64,000 nucleotides of DNA from Bacteroides sp. Lineage in GTDB: Bacteria; Bacteroidota; Bacteroidia; Bacteroidales; Bacteroidaceae. Location of the stretch: assembly GCA_030151635.1 (NCBI GenBank), contig JASLDF010000129.1, positions 1 through 64,000 of the forward strand, read 5' to 3'. The notes beneath the pieces were generated by a model. The model had not been told where the DNA came from. It saw only the letters and a list, made by a program, of their open reading frames with translations, and did no database searches. Both the position numbers and the translations under genes were made by a program. Shown here in pieces: positions 9,781 through 17,746 of this stretch (its first letter is position 1; every line of letters begins with the position of its first letter).

Positions 9781-12552
9781 ATGACTGATCAAAATAACAT
9801 AAATATAAAGGGAGCTCGTGTCAATAATCTAAAGAACATAGACATTGAGATACCAAGAAACAAATTTGTAGTTATAACTGGACTATCGGGTTCGGGCAAG
9901 TCTTCTCTTGCTTTTGATACTCTATATGCAGAAGGACAGCGTCGTTATGTAGAGAGTCTATCAAGTTATGCACGTCAGTTTCTGGGCCGTATGAGTAAAC
10001 CTGAGTGTGATTTTATCAAAGGAATCCCACCCGCTATTGCCATTGAGCAAAAAGTTAACAGCCGTAATCCAAGGTCAACAGTAGGTACATCTACAGAAAT
10101 TTACGAGTACCTAAGACTTCTATTTGCACGTATTGGTAAAACTTTCAGTCCCATTAGTGGCACCGAAGTAAAAAAACACTCTGTTAAAGATATAGTTGAC
10201 TGCATGACTTCATATCCTGAAGGTACCAAGTTTACAATCCTGACTCCTGTACTTATGCAAGAAGACCGTACGCTTGAACAACAACTTGAAATAGATTTGA
10301 AGCAAGGTTTTAATCGTGTTGAAGTAAACAAAGAAATAGTTCGTATCGATGCCTACACTCCAAATGAAAAAGATGAAGTTTATCTTCTAATTGATCGTAT
10401 GAAAGTAGGTAGTGATAAAGACACATTAAGTAGATTAACCGACTCATCGGAAACAGCAATGTATGAAGGAGATGGAAACTGCACGCTACGTTTTTATCTA
10501 CCATCGGGCGAAACCGACACACACACATTCAACAATGCTTTTGAGGCTGATGGCATTGTATTTGAAGAACCTACAGACCAAATGTTCTCATTCAACTCTC
10601 CTGCTGGAGCTTGCCCAGAATGCGAAGGGTTTGGCAAAGTTATGGGAATAGATGAACAGTTAGTCATTCCTAATCAATCGCTATCCATCTATGAAAATGC
10701 TGTTTTCTGTTGGAGAGGTGATAAAATGAAGGCCTGGAAAGACAAACTGATAACCAATGCAGAGCACTTTGGTTTTCCTATTTTCACTCCATACTTCGAA
10801 TTAACAAAGGCTCAAAAAGAAGTATTATGGAAAGGAAATCAATTCTTTGAAGGAATAGATGACTTTTTCCAAATGCTAAAAGAGAATCAGTATAAAAAAC
10901 AATATAGAATCATGTTGGCAAGATATCGTGGTAAAACGATTTGCCCTACATGTCATGGCACAAGACTTAAGCCCGAAGCTTCATACGTCAAAGTGAATGG
11001 AAAAGACATTACCTACTTAGTTGACTTACCCATTACTCAATTAAAAACCTTCTTTGATGAAATAGACTTGAGCGACTACGAAATGAGTATTGCTAAACGT
11101 ATCTTAACCGAGATTACTAGCCGCATCCACTTCCTTATAGACGTAGGTCTTGGCTACCTAACACTAAATCGCTTAAGCAATAGCCTATCGGGTGGTGAGA
11201 GTCAACGTATCAACCTTGCTACCTCTTTAGGCAGTAGCTTGGTGGGTAGCTTGTATATTTTAGATGAACCTAGTATCGGGTTGCACAGTAGGGATACGGA
11301 CAAGCTGATTAGTGTACTTGGACAATTGAAAGACTTAGGAAATACAGTTGTTGTGGTTGAGCACGATGAAGACATTATCCGCAAGGCAGACTATATTATT
11401 GACATAGGTCCTAAAGCGGGCAGATTAGGTGGTGAGGTTGTGTACCAAGGCGACATGAATGACTTGCAAGCCAATAGTAACAGTTATACTGTAAAATACT
11501 TATTGGGAGAAGATAGTATTCCAGTGCCTGCGAAAAGGCGCAAATGGAACAATTTCATTGAAATTAAAGGAGCTAGAGCAAACAACCTAAAAAATGTAGA
11601 TGTAAAGATCCCATTGAATGTCATGACCGTTGTAACAGGTGTATCGGGTTCGGGAAAAAGTACACTTATTAAAGACATCTTCTACTTGGCACTTCAACGC
11701 GAACTAGATGAAGCTACAGAAAGACCAGGTGACTTTACCTCTATTTCGGGAGATTTCAAACTACTTAAACAGGTTGAATTTGTGGATCAAAACCCTATTG
11801 GACGTTCATCACGTTCTAACCCTGCTACCTACATTAAAGCCTACGACGAAATTCGTAAATTATGGGCAAATCAACCTTTGTCTAAGCAGATGATGTACAA
11901 ACCTGGATTTTTCAGTTTCAATAGCGAAGGTGGACGTTGTGAAGAGTGTAAAGGAGATGGTACAATTACTGTCGAAATGCAATTTATGGCCGATTTAGTT
12001 CTGCAATGTGAATCTTGCCATGGCAAACGATTTAAAGAAGAAACTTTAGAAGTTAAGTTCCACGATAAATCTATATATGACATACTACAAATGACCGTAG
12101 ATGAAGCTATTGATTTCTTCTCTGAATTTAATGAAGCCAAAGTGGTCAAGAAGTTAAAATCATTACAAGATGTTGGCTTAGGCTACATTCGTTTGGGACA
12201 ATCTTCTTCTACTCTTTCAGGAGGTGAGAACCAACGTGTTAAATTAGCTTCGTACTTAAGTCAAGAAAAAGCAGAAGCTACCCTATTCATTTTTGATGAG
12301 CCCACAACAGGACTTCACTTCCACGATATCAAGGTACTTTTAAAAGCCTTTGATGCACTTATTAGCCGTGGGCATAGCATTTTGATTATTGAACACAATA
12401 TGGACGTCATTAAGTGTGCCGATCATATTATTGATTTAGGACCAGAAGGCGGAGAAAAAGGTGGATACATCATTGCTGAAGGTACTCCCGAGGATATTGC
12501 AAATTGCAAAGAAAGCTACACAGGTCAATTCCTACAAGAAAAATTGATTTAA
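9781..12552 (+). CDS. uvrA: Excinuclease ABC subunit A
   Basis: 923 residues, damage-recognition ATPase of nucleotide excision repair; dimerises and loads UvrB on damaged DNA. Seen: first Walker [10 protein letters not shown] with [15 protein letters not shown], a UvrB-binding region at about 115-250, signature LSGGESQRI, second Walker [10 protein letters not shown], signature LSGGENQRV and Walker [12 protein letters not shown]. The C-terminal zinc module is complete (CEEC...CESC). The N-terminal zinc module has only its second CxxC (CPEC); the first pair is replaced by non-cysteine residues (around FNNAFEADG). Presence of the UvrB-binding region argues for housekeeping UvrA rather than short UvrA2. 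Monocistronic, with its own promoter and a strong terminator. Confidence 0.97.
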   Translation: MTDQNNINIKGARVNNLKNIDIEIPRNKFVVITGLSGSGKSSLAFDTLYAEGQRRYVESLSSYARQFLGRMSKPECDFIKGIPPAIAIEQKVNSRNPRSTVGTSTEIYEYLRLLFARIGKTFSPISGTEVKKHSVKDIVDCMTSYPEGTKFTILTPVLMQEDRTLEQQLEIDLKQGFNRVEVNKEIVRIDAYTPNEKDEVYLLIDRMKVGSDKDTLSRLTDSSETAMYEGDGNCTLRFYLPSGETDTHTFNNAFEADGIVFEEPTDQMFSFNSPAGACPECEGFGKVMGIDEQLVIPNQSLSIYENAVFCWRGDKMKAWKDKLITNAEHFGFPIFTPYFELTKAQKEVLWKGNQFFEGIDDFFQMLKENQYKKQYRIMLARYRGKTICPTCHGTRLKPEASYVKVNGKDITYLVDLPITQLKTFFDEIDLSDYEMSIAKRILTEITSRIHFLIDVGLGYLTLNRLSNSLSGGESQRINLATSLGSSLVGSLYILDEPSIGLHSRDTDKLISVLGQLKDLGNTVVVVEHDEDIIRKADYIIDIGPKAGRLGGEVVYQGDMNDLQANSNSYTVKYLLGEDSIPVPAKRRKWNNFIEIKGARANNLKNVDVKIPLNVMTVVTGVSGSGKSTLIKDIFYLALQRELDEATERPGDFTSISGDFKLLKQVEFVDQNPIGRSSRSNPATYIKAYDEIRKLWANQPLSKQMMYKPGFFSFNSEGGRCEECKGDGTITVEMQFMADLVLQCESCHGKRFKEETLEVKFHDKSIYDILQMTVDEAIDFFSEFNEAKVVKKLKSLQDVGLGYIRLGQSSSTLSGGENQRVKLASYLSQEKAEATLFIFDEPTTGLHFHDIKVLLKAFDALISRGHSILIIEHNMDVIKCADHIIDLGPEGGEKGGYIIAEGTPEDIANCKESYTGQFLQEKLI

Positions 12553-12571
12553 CTAGAATCTAGTTAGTAAT

Positions 12572-12606
12572 AAAAAAGCAGTGAGAATCTTCTCACTGCT
12601 TTTTTT
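12572..12606 (+). terminator. Intrinsic terminator of uvrA
   Basis: Perfect 10-base arms AGCAGTGAGA/TCTCACTGCT (12577-12586, 12591-12600), preceded by A6 and followed by T6, so it can act in both directions. Confidence 0.9.
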
Positions 12607-12653
12607 GTACCAATCTCCCAATGAATTACAAAGGAACATCAGACTTCTTTTTC

Positions 12654-12712
12654 TACCTCCCAGACATGACAGAGTCGTCTTAGTAAGAAGACTCTCTTAT
12701 GTCTGGGAGGTA
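12654..12712. repeat. 59-base near-perfect inverted repeat with GTCWGGGAGGT motif
   Basis: Arms of 28 bases (12654-12681 and 12685-12712) with three mismatches and a 3-base loop. The outer arm carries GTCTGGGAGGT (12701-12711), which recurs as GTCAGGGAGGT at 12723-12733, 22 bases on. It lies between the uvrA terminator and the terminator of the convergent gene, so it is not needed as either. No transposase or target duplication was seen. It could be a miniature element, a remnant of a hairpin-ended element, or a structured RNA. Confidence 0.55.
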
Positions 12713-12780
12713 ACTCACGCTTGTCAGGGAGGTGAAAACTCCTGCTATAAACACCCTATAAGCTATGTTCAAAATTCAAC

Positions 12781-12818
12781 AAAAACGGGGTGTATCAATT
12801 AAGACACACCCCGTTTTT
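12781..12818 (-). terminator. Terminator of the outer-membrane protein gene pair
   Basis: Perfect 13-base arms AAAAACGGGGTGT/ACACCCCGTTTTT (12781-12793, 12806-12818), 20 bases beyond the stop of the - strand barrel gene. The symmetric A/T runs allow action in both directions. Confidence 0.88.
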
Positions 12819-12838
12819 AATATTATATAGTCTAAGAA

Positions 12839-13342
12839 CTAGAAGTAGAAAGAGAATCCTACTTTAAGACCAAATCTAGACCAATCACTGTCTTTTACAG
12901 AAATATTGTAATACAATGCAGGCTCAATAGCAATAGTTTTACTCAAGAAGAATGAGTAACCAGCCTCTAGAACAAATGCAAAGTCTGTACTGTCATCACC
13001 AATGTTTGGTTGTACATTTCTAACTAAAACACCACCACCTGCAAATAAACCAATGTTATCAAAGTAGTATCTAGCTTTAGCACCAATTGAATAAAAATCA
13101 ACAGGTTTAGACCAGTCACCACCCAGAGTTCCCAAAATAGCCAGGTTATCCATGATCATGTAACCACCTTCACCCGTAAATCCAAAGTGATTGCGAGAAC
13201 CAAATTCATTCGATTTTCCACCACCAAAAGATAAATCTAAACCAGTTGCCGATGTATTAATTAACCAAGTACCTTTTTCAGTTTTAGCATTCGCTGCAAT
13301 TGTTGCACATAGGAATGCAAATACAAATAAAATTTTCTTCAT
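12839..13342 (-). CDS. Small outer-membrane beta-barrel protein
   Basis: 167 residues: cleavable signal peptide (about 1-19, ending ANA), then alternating hydrophobic/polar strands rich in Gly and aromatic residues. Examples are NHFGFTGEGGYMI, GAKARYYFDNIGLFAGGG and FGLKVGFSFYF. The last residue is Phe, as expected for insertion by BamA. It fits an eight-stranded OmpA/OmpW-like barrel (OMP_b-brl type) without a peptidoglycan-binding domain. It follows a small membrane protein gene by three bases and shares its promoter. Function unknown; such proteins are usually abundant structural or adhesion-related porin-like barrels. Confidence 0.8.
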   Translation of the reverse strand: MKKILFVFAFLCATIAANAKTEKGTWLINTSATGLDLSFGGGKSNEFGSRNHFGFTGEGGYMIMDNLAILGTLGGDWSKPVDFYSIGAKARYYFDNIGLFAGGGVLVRNVQPNIGDDSTDFAFVLEAGYSFFLSKTIAIEPALYYNISVKDSDWSRFGLKVGFSFYF

Positions 13343-13345
13343 AAT

Positions 13346-13576
13346 TCAGTTTTTGTTGTTTTGAGTTGTATCCTTCTCTCGCTGCGCAGCATATTTTTCT
13401 TTTCTTCTCAATACAAACCACAACACCCCAATTATTGCATAAGAAAATACAATCGTTAAGACGCGTTCAGTTGTCATTGGTTCGGATGAAAACAAAATAA
13501 AATAAAGGGCTACTAGTGTTGTATATACTAATAAAGCACTTGTTATTACTGTTGATTTCCTTCTTTTTGTAAACAT
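13346..13576 (-). CDS. Small two-segment membrane protein, unknown function
   Basis: 76 residues from the ATG at 13576. Two hydrophobic segments (about 11-30 and 39-56) separated by a short EPMTTER loop, a basic N terminus (FTKRRKS) and a charged Lys/Glu/Asn-rich tail, suggesting both ends are cytoplasmic. A longer version from a GTG at 13609 is possible. However, the -7 promoter element overlaps that GTG, so its transcript would start inside the extension; I prefer the ATG. Three bases separate it from the downstream barrel gene, implying a two-gene operon. I recognise no family. Confidence 0.6.
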   Translation of the reverse strand: MFTKRRKSTVITSALLVYTTLVALYFILFSSEPMTTERVLTIVFSYAIIGVLWFVLRRKEKYAAQREKDTTQNNKN

Positions 13577-13608
13577 ACTACTGCGATTAAATAATGATAC
13601 TATGCTCA

Positions 13609-13616
13609 CAAATATA
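13609..13616 (-). promoter_or_regulatory. -7 element for the small membrane/barrel operon
   Basis: TATATTTG on the - strand. The predicted transcript start (about 13602) lies downstream of the alternative GTG start and supports the ATG at 13576. Confidence 0.5.
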
Positions 13617-13667
13617 CAAACCTTTCACATAATTTGACAGAATAAGTGAATTTTGTAACAAACTTAT

Positions 13668-13675
13668 TATATTTG
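13668..13675 (+). promoter_or_regulatory. -7 element for the second GHL10 gene
   Basis: TATATTTG, 20 bases before the ATG at 13696. It is divergent from the element at 13609-13616, about 50 bases away, with no recognisable operator between them. Confidence 0.5.
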
Positions 13676-13695
13676 AATTCACTAAAATCGCTAAA

Positions 13696-15183
13696 ATGCA
13701 CAAGCTCTTCAATACACTCATACTATTCTTCATATTAAATGTCTCATTATTAAATGCTCAAAATAATAGTAAGACAGATGTTAGGGCGGCATGGCTCACC
13801 ACAGCCTACCGATTAGACTGGCCTCAAACATTAATTCGATCCGAGAAAGATGTAATAAAACAAAAACAAGAGCTTACTGAGATTTTAGATCAACTAATGG
13901 ATGCAAACTTTAATACCATCCTATTTCAAGTGCGACACAAAGGAACAGTCTTGTACCCTTCCAAAATTGAACCATACAGCAGAATGCTAATGACAAATGG
14001 GAATATAACTCCTCTATACGACCCCCTTCTATTTGCAATTGAAGAGTGTCATAAAAGAGGAATGGAGTGTCATGCTTGGCTAGTAACACTTCCTGCTGAT
14101 GATCTATCTCAAAATGACTTGAAAAGATACCCAAATAAGAACAGACAATTCATTACCTATAATAAGAAAAGATTTTTGGACCCTAGTTCAAGTAAAACGC
14201 CTCTATACCTTGGAAGTATTGCACATGAAATTGTAACAAATTACGACATTGACGGTATTCACCTTGATTACATTAGATATCCTGAGAATATTGCAGACTT
14301 AAGAGACAATACAAAATACAAACAATCAAAGACACAGCTATCAATTGAAGACTGGCGACGTAATAACATCACCAATATTGTGCAACACATCTATAATGAG
14401 GTGAAGAAATTAAAACCCTGGGTAAAAGTTAGCAGTAGCCCCGTAGGAAAATTTAGTGACACCAATCGCTATTCTGCCAAAGGTTGGAATGCCTATAATG
14501 CAGTATATCAAGATGTATTTAAATGGATGGAACTAGGTATACAAGACCAAATATATCCGATGATGTATTTTCAAGGAAACAACTTCTATCCTTTCGCACT
14601 AGATTGGAATGAAAATAAGCACAACACACAAGTTATTCCAGGCTTAGGTATTTATTTTCTGGAAGATGCTTCTCGCAATTGGAGCATTGAAGAGGTGCAA
14701 CGCCAAATTCAATTTTCAATTGATAATCAACTAGATGGATTGGCGTACTTTAGAGTGGAATTTCTTTTAAAAGATGCTAAAGGTGTATTTAGTAGTCTTA
14801 AAAACAACCACTATAAATATCCGGCATTGCAACATGCAAATCTTATAGTTGAAAATAAAACACCAAATAGTCCGCAAAACTTAGCAGTAAAAATAAATAA
14901 AACACAAGCTACAATTAGTTGGGATATCCCCACCAACGAAGACAATACACAAAGAGTACTGTACAATGTCTATGCAAGCAACACCTATCCTGTTGATATT
15001 TCTAAAAGTGATAATTTGCTAGAAACCTATTTAGAAGGAAATAGTTTTGTGTATATACCAATGATTCCCAGTAGCCATTATAAATTCTATGCAGTAACCG
15101 CAATCAATCAGTACCATATTGAGAGTGAAGCTACTCAATTAAAGTCCAAGCAAGATATTGAGATTCTCGAGACAGTGCACTAA
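13696..15183 (+). CDS. GHL10 (DUF187) family glycoside-hydrolase-like protein, second copy
   Basis: 495 residues, secreted: signal peptide 1-21 ending LLNAQ. Same layout as the copy at 8079-9584: VRAAWLTTAYRLDWP, NTILFQVRHKGT, CHAWLVTLPADD, DGIHLDYIRYPE, KVSSSPVGKFSD, then a C-terminal fibronectin-like domain (about 390-480). The catalytic-region motif is HLDYIRYPE, against HMDDYFYPY in the other copy, so the two probably differ in substrate. Periplasmic or surface action on a glycan is inferred from the family. Its last 53 bases overlap the 3' end of the convergent ATP-grasp-like gene, with no terminator visible between them. Confidence 0.86.
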   Translation: MHKLFNTLILFFILNVSLLNAQNNSKTDVRAAWLTTAYRLDWPQTLIRSEKDVIKQKQELTEILDQLMDANFNTILFQVRHKGTVLYPSKIEPYSRMLMTNGNITPLYDPLLFAIEECHKRGMECHAWLVTLPADDLSQNDLKRYPNKNRQFITYNKKRFLDPSSSKTPLYLGSIAHEIVTNYDIDGIHLDYIRYPENIADLRDNTKYKQSKTQLSIEDWRRNNITNIVQHIYNEVKKLKPWVKVSSSPVGKFSDTNRYSAKGWNAYNAVYQDVFKWMELGIQDQIYPMMYFQGNNFYPFALDWNENKHNTQVIPGLGIYFLEDASRNWSIEEVQRQIQFSIDNQLDGLAYFRVEFLLKDAKGVFSSLKNNHYKYPALQHANLIVENKTPNSPQNLAVKINKTQATISWDIPTNEDNTQRVLYNVYASNTYPVDISKSDNLLETYLEGNSFVYIPMIPSSHYKFYAVTAINQYHIESEATQLKSKQDIEILETVH

Positions 15184-16312
15184 GTGCTAAGTACCCCGAC
15201 TCTATTACTCCATTTTTCACAACTAATGGGTATTTTTTTTCAAACTCGGCATGCTTGTTCATTAATGTACTGGTCTTTTTGGAAAAATCGATTTGGTAAC
15301 TCCCCTTTCTGTTCGGAGAAACATATCGACTATAAAAAGCATGAGAAACCAATCCCATATTCATTCGTAAATTAATCTCTACACAAGGGTGAAGACGAAA
15401 AATAGGTTCGTCTTCAAACTTACACACCATCATATCTACCCCTAAAGGACCCGTATAATGTGGAGATACTGTGTTTAAAAGTAATGGAGCTAAAACGTGT
15501 CTTGTTCGTTGCATAAACTGATGCTCAAAATACTTATAATTCAGTTCGTCTTCAAAAAGGTCATCGCTTAGTAAATTGTTCCCTATATATGCCCCATTTA
15601 TACTTGTATTAAAAGATGAATAGCCTACAAAATGAATGGTATGTTCTGCAGAAATATAAAACTCCATTGCAAAGTCTGACACCTTATTATATACGGGTTC
15701 AACAATTACAGACTCTTGATTATCAATCACTCGAGAACACCAGTTAAGCGTAGCAACATCTACTGCTCCTTTAGACCATTTCAAACCTTTACCACTACCA
15801 GAATACGGTGCTTTCAGCAAAATATGCCCCAACTTCGATGCAATACTCTTTAAATCATCCAAATGACTCAGTACAAAAGAGAATCCACATAGTTGAGTTG
15901 ATTTCGGTATAGCTTGCAACAACTTGACACCCGTAGATCGATGCGTTAACGTTCTAATATTATCCACCTCACTATCAGATAAAAGAGCCTCATCTTTACA
16001 GCCCAATAAGCGCATTCTTTTAAGCAAAGCTTTATTCCACCCCCAAGGAGATAGCTTAAAGTCAGACAATTTTTCTACTTCAGGAAAAGTAATCAAAGAA
16101 GAAGTAATCGGGAATATAGACTTCATCTTCTCTAGGTAACTTGCATTTGGGTGAGATTTACCCAACACATAGGAATCAGGATCGGCATACCAAATCGGTA
16201 ATAAAGCCAGATCTGTTTCTAATAGCTGGGCAGATTTTGGCGACATATAGTTTTCGTCGTTATTTGCCAGAGCTAAATCATTATCAGGGTTAAAAAGATA
16301 TAATTTATGCAT
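15131..16312 (-). CDS. ATP-grasp-like protein of unknown function
   Basis: 393 residues, no signal peptide, presumably cytoplasmic. The N terminus MHKLYLFNPDNDLALAN is distinctive. Residues 170-340 resemble an ATP-grasp core. A Lys-containing strand plus Gly-rich loop (LLKAPYSGSGKGL) is followed by a VIVEPVY strand, and later by an Asn/Glu metal-binding motif CVEINLRMNMG preceded by GPLGVDMMVC. ATP-grasp enzymes join carboxylates to amines via acyl-phosphates, but nothing indicates the substrate. Monocistronic, facing a divergent AAA ATPase. A 19-base perfect palindrome lies in its promoter region. The 3' end overlaps the convergent GHL10 gene by 53 bases. Fold assignment is by eye, and this is a known uncharacterised Bacteroidales family as far as I recall. 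Confidence 0.7.
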   Translation of the reverse strand: MHKLYLFNPDNDLALANNDENYMSPKSAQLLETDLALLPIWYADPDSYVLGKSHPNASYLEKMKSIFPITSSLITFPEVEKLSDFKLSPWGWNKALLKRMRLLGCKDEALLSDSEVDNIRTLTHRSTGVKLLQAIPKSTQLCGFSFVLSHLDDLKSIASKLGHILLKAPYSGSGKGLKWSKGAVDVATLNWCSRVIDNQESVIVEPVYNKVSDFAMEFYISAEHTIHFVGYSSFNTSINGAYIGNNLLSDDLFEDELNYKYFEHQFMQRTRHVLAPLLLNTVSPHYTGPLGVDMMVCKFEDEPIFRLHPCVEINLRMNMGLVSHAFYSRYVSPNRKGSYQIDFSKKTSTLMNKHAEFEKKYPLVVKNGVIESGYLALSALSRESQYLAWTLIE

Positions 16313-16330
16313 TGAGAAGAGAGTATCATA

Positions 16331-16349
16331 TTTACATTTGAAATGTAAA
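16331..16349. promoter_or_regulatory. 19-base perfect palindrome, candidate operator
   Basis: TTTACATTT-G-AAATGTAAA, 19 bases upstream of the - strand ATG at 16312. On that strand it overlaps TACATTTC, one base off the -7 consensus, so a bound dimer would block the promoter. The binding protein is unknown. Confidence 0.45.
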
Positions 16350-16480
16350 AATAGTGCTTATTTAACAACAACTAGCCCTTCAAACTAAGAATTCCTAACT
16401 TTTTGCACACTATCGTTGTTAACTAAATCAATTTAACGATTTTAGCAAGGTCAAATAAAATGTAATTTTGCTAACTCTAC

Positions 16481-16511
16481 TTTGCAATAACTAAAAATAA
16501 GTCTATATTTG
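16481..16511 (+). promoter_or_regulatory. Bacteroides-type promoter for the AAA ATPase (and possibly nifJ)
   Basis: TTTG (16481-16484), 19-base spacer, TATATTTG (16504-16511): a full match to the Bacteroidota consensus. The ATG follows at 16538. Confidence 0.75.
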
Positions 16512-16537
16512 CTATTCGTAAAATAGAAAAAAAGCGC

Positions 16538-17719
16538 ATGGAATCATTCTATCGTACACATGCCTACTTAATCGAACACATCAACGCTCCTGTACGAAGA
16601 GACTTGATGGATGAAATCGATTGGAACGACCGCCTTATAGGAATTAAAGGGTCTCGAGGAGTAGGTAAAACCACATTTTTACTTCAATACGCCAAAGAAA
16701 AATTTGGCTCAGATCGTTCATGTCTATATATAAACATGAACAATTTCTATTTTGCAGGAAATACACTGGTTGACTTTGCATACGAATTTCAAAAACAAGG
16801 AGGTAAAGTCCTACTCATAGACCAGGTTTTCAAATATGATGATTGGAGTAAAGAACTCCGAATCTGTTTTGAAAGATTTCCCAACCTTAAGATTGTCTTT
16901 ACAGGATCTTCTGTAATGCGCTTAAAATACGAAAACTCGGAACTACGAGAAATTGTAAAAAGCTATAATCTTAGAGGATTCTCTTTCCGAGAATTCTTAA
17001 ATTACCAAACAGGGATGAAATTCCAATCCTATTCACTAGAAGAAATCATTACTTCGCACGAGAAAATTGCGAAAGGAATTGTTAGTAAGGTTAAACCCTT
17101 AGACTATTTTCAAGATTATCTTCATCACGGTTTTTACCCGTTCTTCTTAGAGAAAAGAAACTTCTCTGAAAACTTACTGAAGACAATGAATATGATGATT
17201 GAGGTAGACATCCTTCTGATTAAACAAATTGAACTGAAATACTTAACTAAAATAAAAAAACTTCTATATGCACTAGCTGTAGAAGGCCCTAAAGCTCCTA
17301 ATGTTAGCAAGTTGGCTACTGATATTCAAACTTCAAGAGCCACAATTATGAACTACATTAAATACCTTACAGATGCACGACTATTAAATATGGTCTATTC
17401 TAAAGGGGAGTCGTTTCCAAAGAAGCCTTCTAAAGTCATGATGCATAATACAAGCTTAATGTACTGTATCCAACCAATGGAAGCAAGTACGCAAGATATT
17501 TTGGAAACTTTTTTCGTGAACAGCATGTGGAAAGACCACGCTGTGAACAAAGGTAACGGTAAGCAGGTTTCTTACCTTATTGATGAAACAAGACCATTTA
17601 AAATCTGCTCGAAAAAGCAGATGGTAAAGAACAATCCGGGTGTTACTTATGCGGTACACCAAATGGAGGTTGGGCTTAATAATCAGATTCCACTTTGGTT
17701 ATTGGGCTTCTTATATTAA
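16538..17719 (+). CDS. AAA_14/DUF4143-type ATPase with Walker B Asp-Gln
   Basis: 393 residues, cytoplasmic. N-terminal P-loop ATPase: Walker A GSRGVGKTT (about 38-46) and Walker B VLLIDQVFKY, where the usual Asp-Glu is Asp95-Gln96. The following sensor strand is IVFTGSSVMRL. The C-terminal half contains a winged-helix-like stretch (VSKLATDIQTSRATIMNYI) typical of this AAA_14/DUF4143 group. Many members are found as lone genes in Bacteroidota with no known role; some related proteins act in toxin-antitoxin-like or DNA-binding contexts, which I cannot confirm here. nifJ starts 27 bases downstream on the same strand with no terminator between, so some co-transcription is likely. A functional link to pyruvate metabolism is not evident. 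Confidence 0.8.
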   Translation: MESFYRTHAYLIEHINAPVRRDLMDEIDWNDRLIGIKGSRGVGKTTFLLQYAKEKFGSDRSCLYINMNNFYFAGNTLVDFAYEFQKQGGKVLLIDQVFKYDDWSKELRICFERFPNLKIVFTGSSVMRLKYENSELREIVKSYNLRGFSFREFLNYQTGMKFQSYSLEEIITSHEKIAKGIVSKVKPLDYFQDYLHHGFYPFFLEKRNFSENLLKTMNMMIEVDILLIKQIELKYLTKIKKLLYALAVEGPKAPNVSKLATDIQTSRATIMNYIKYLTDARLLNMVYSKGESFPKKPSKVMMHNTSLMYCIQPMEASTQDILETFFVNSMWKDHAVNKGNGKQVSYLIDETRPFKICSKKQMVKNNPGVTYAVHQMEVGLNNQIPLWLLGFLY

Positions 17720-17746
17720 TAAATTTTTCACTTAACAATAATAGTT

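Noticed and set aside
12621..12683. 20-codon ORF in the uvrA downstream region
   Set aside because: Overlaps the hairpin arm, with no start signal, no hydrophobic or other recognisable pattern, and no operon context.
12600..12840. Insertion sequence at the 59-base hairpin
   Set aside because: No transposase ORF and no target duplication were visible; kept only as an unexplained repeat.
13577..13609. GTG at 13609 as start of the small membrane protein
   Set aside because: The -7 promoter element TATATTTG overlaps this codon, so the transcript would begin after it. The ATG at 13576 also gives a normal basic N terminus.
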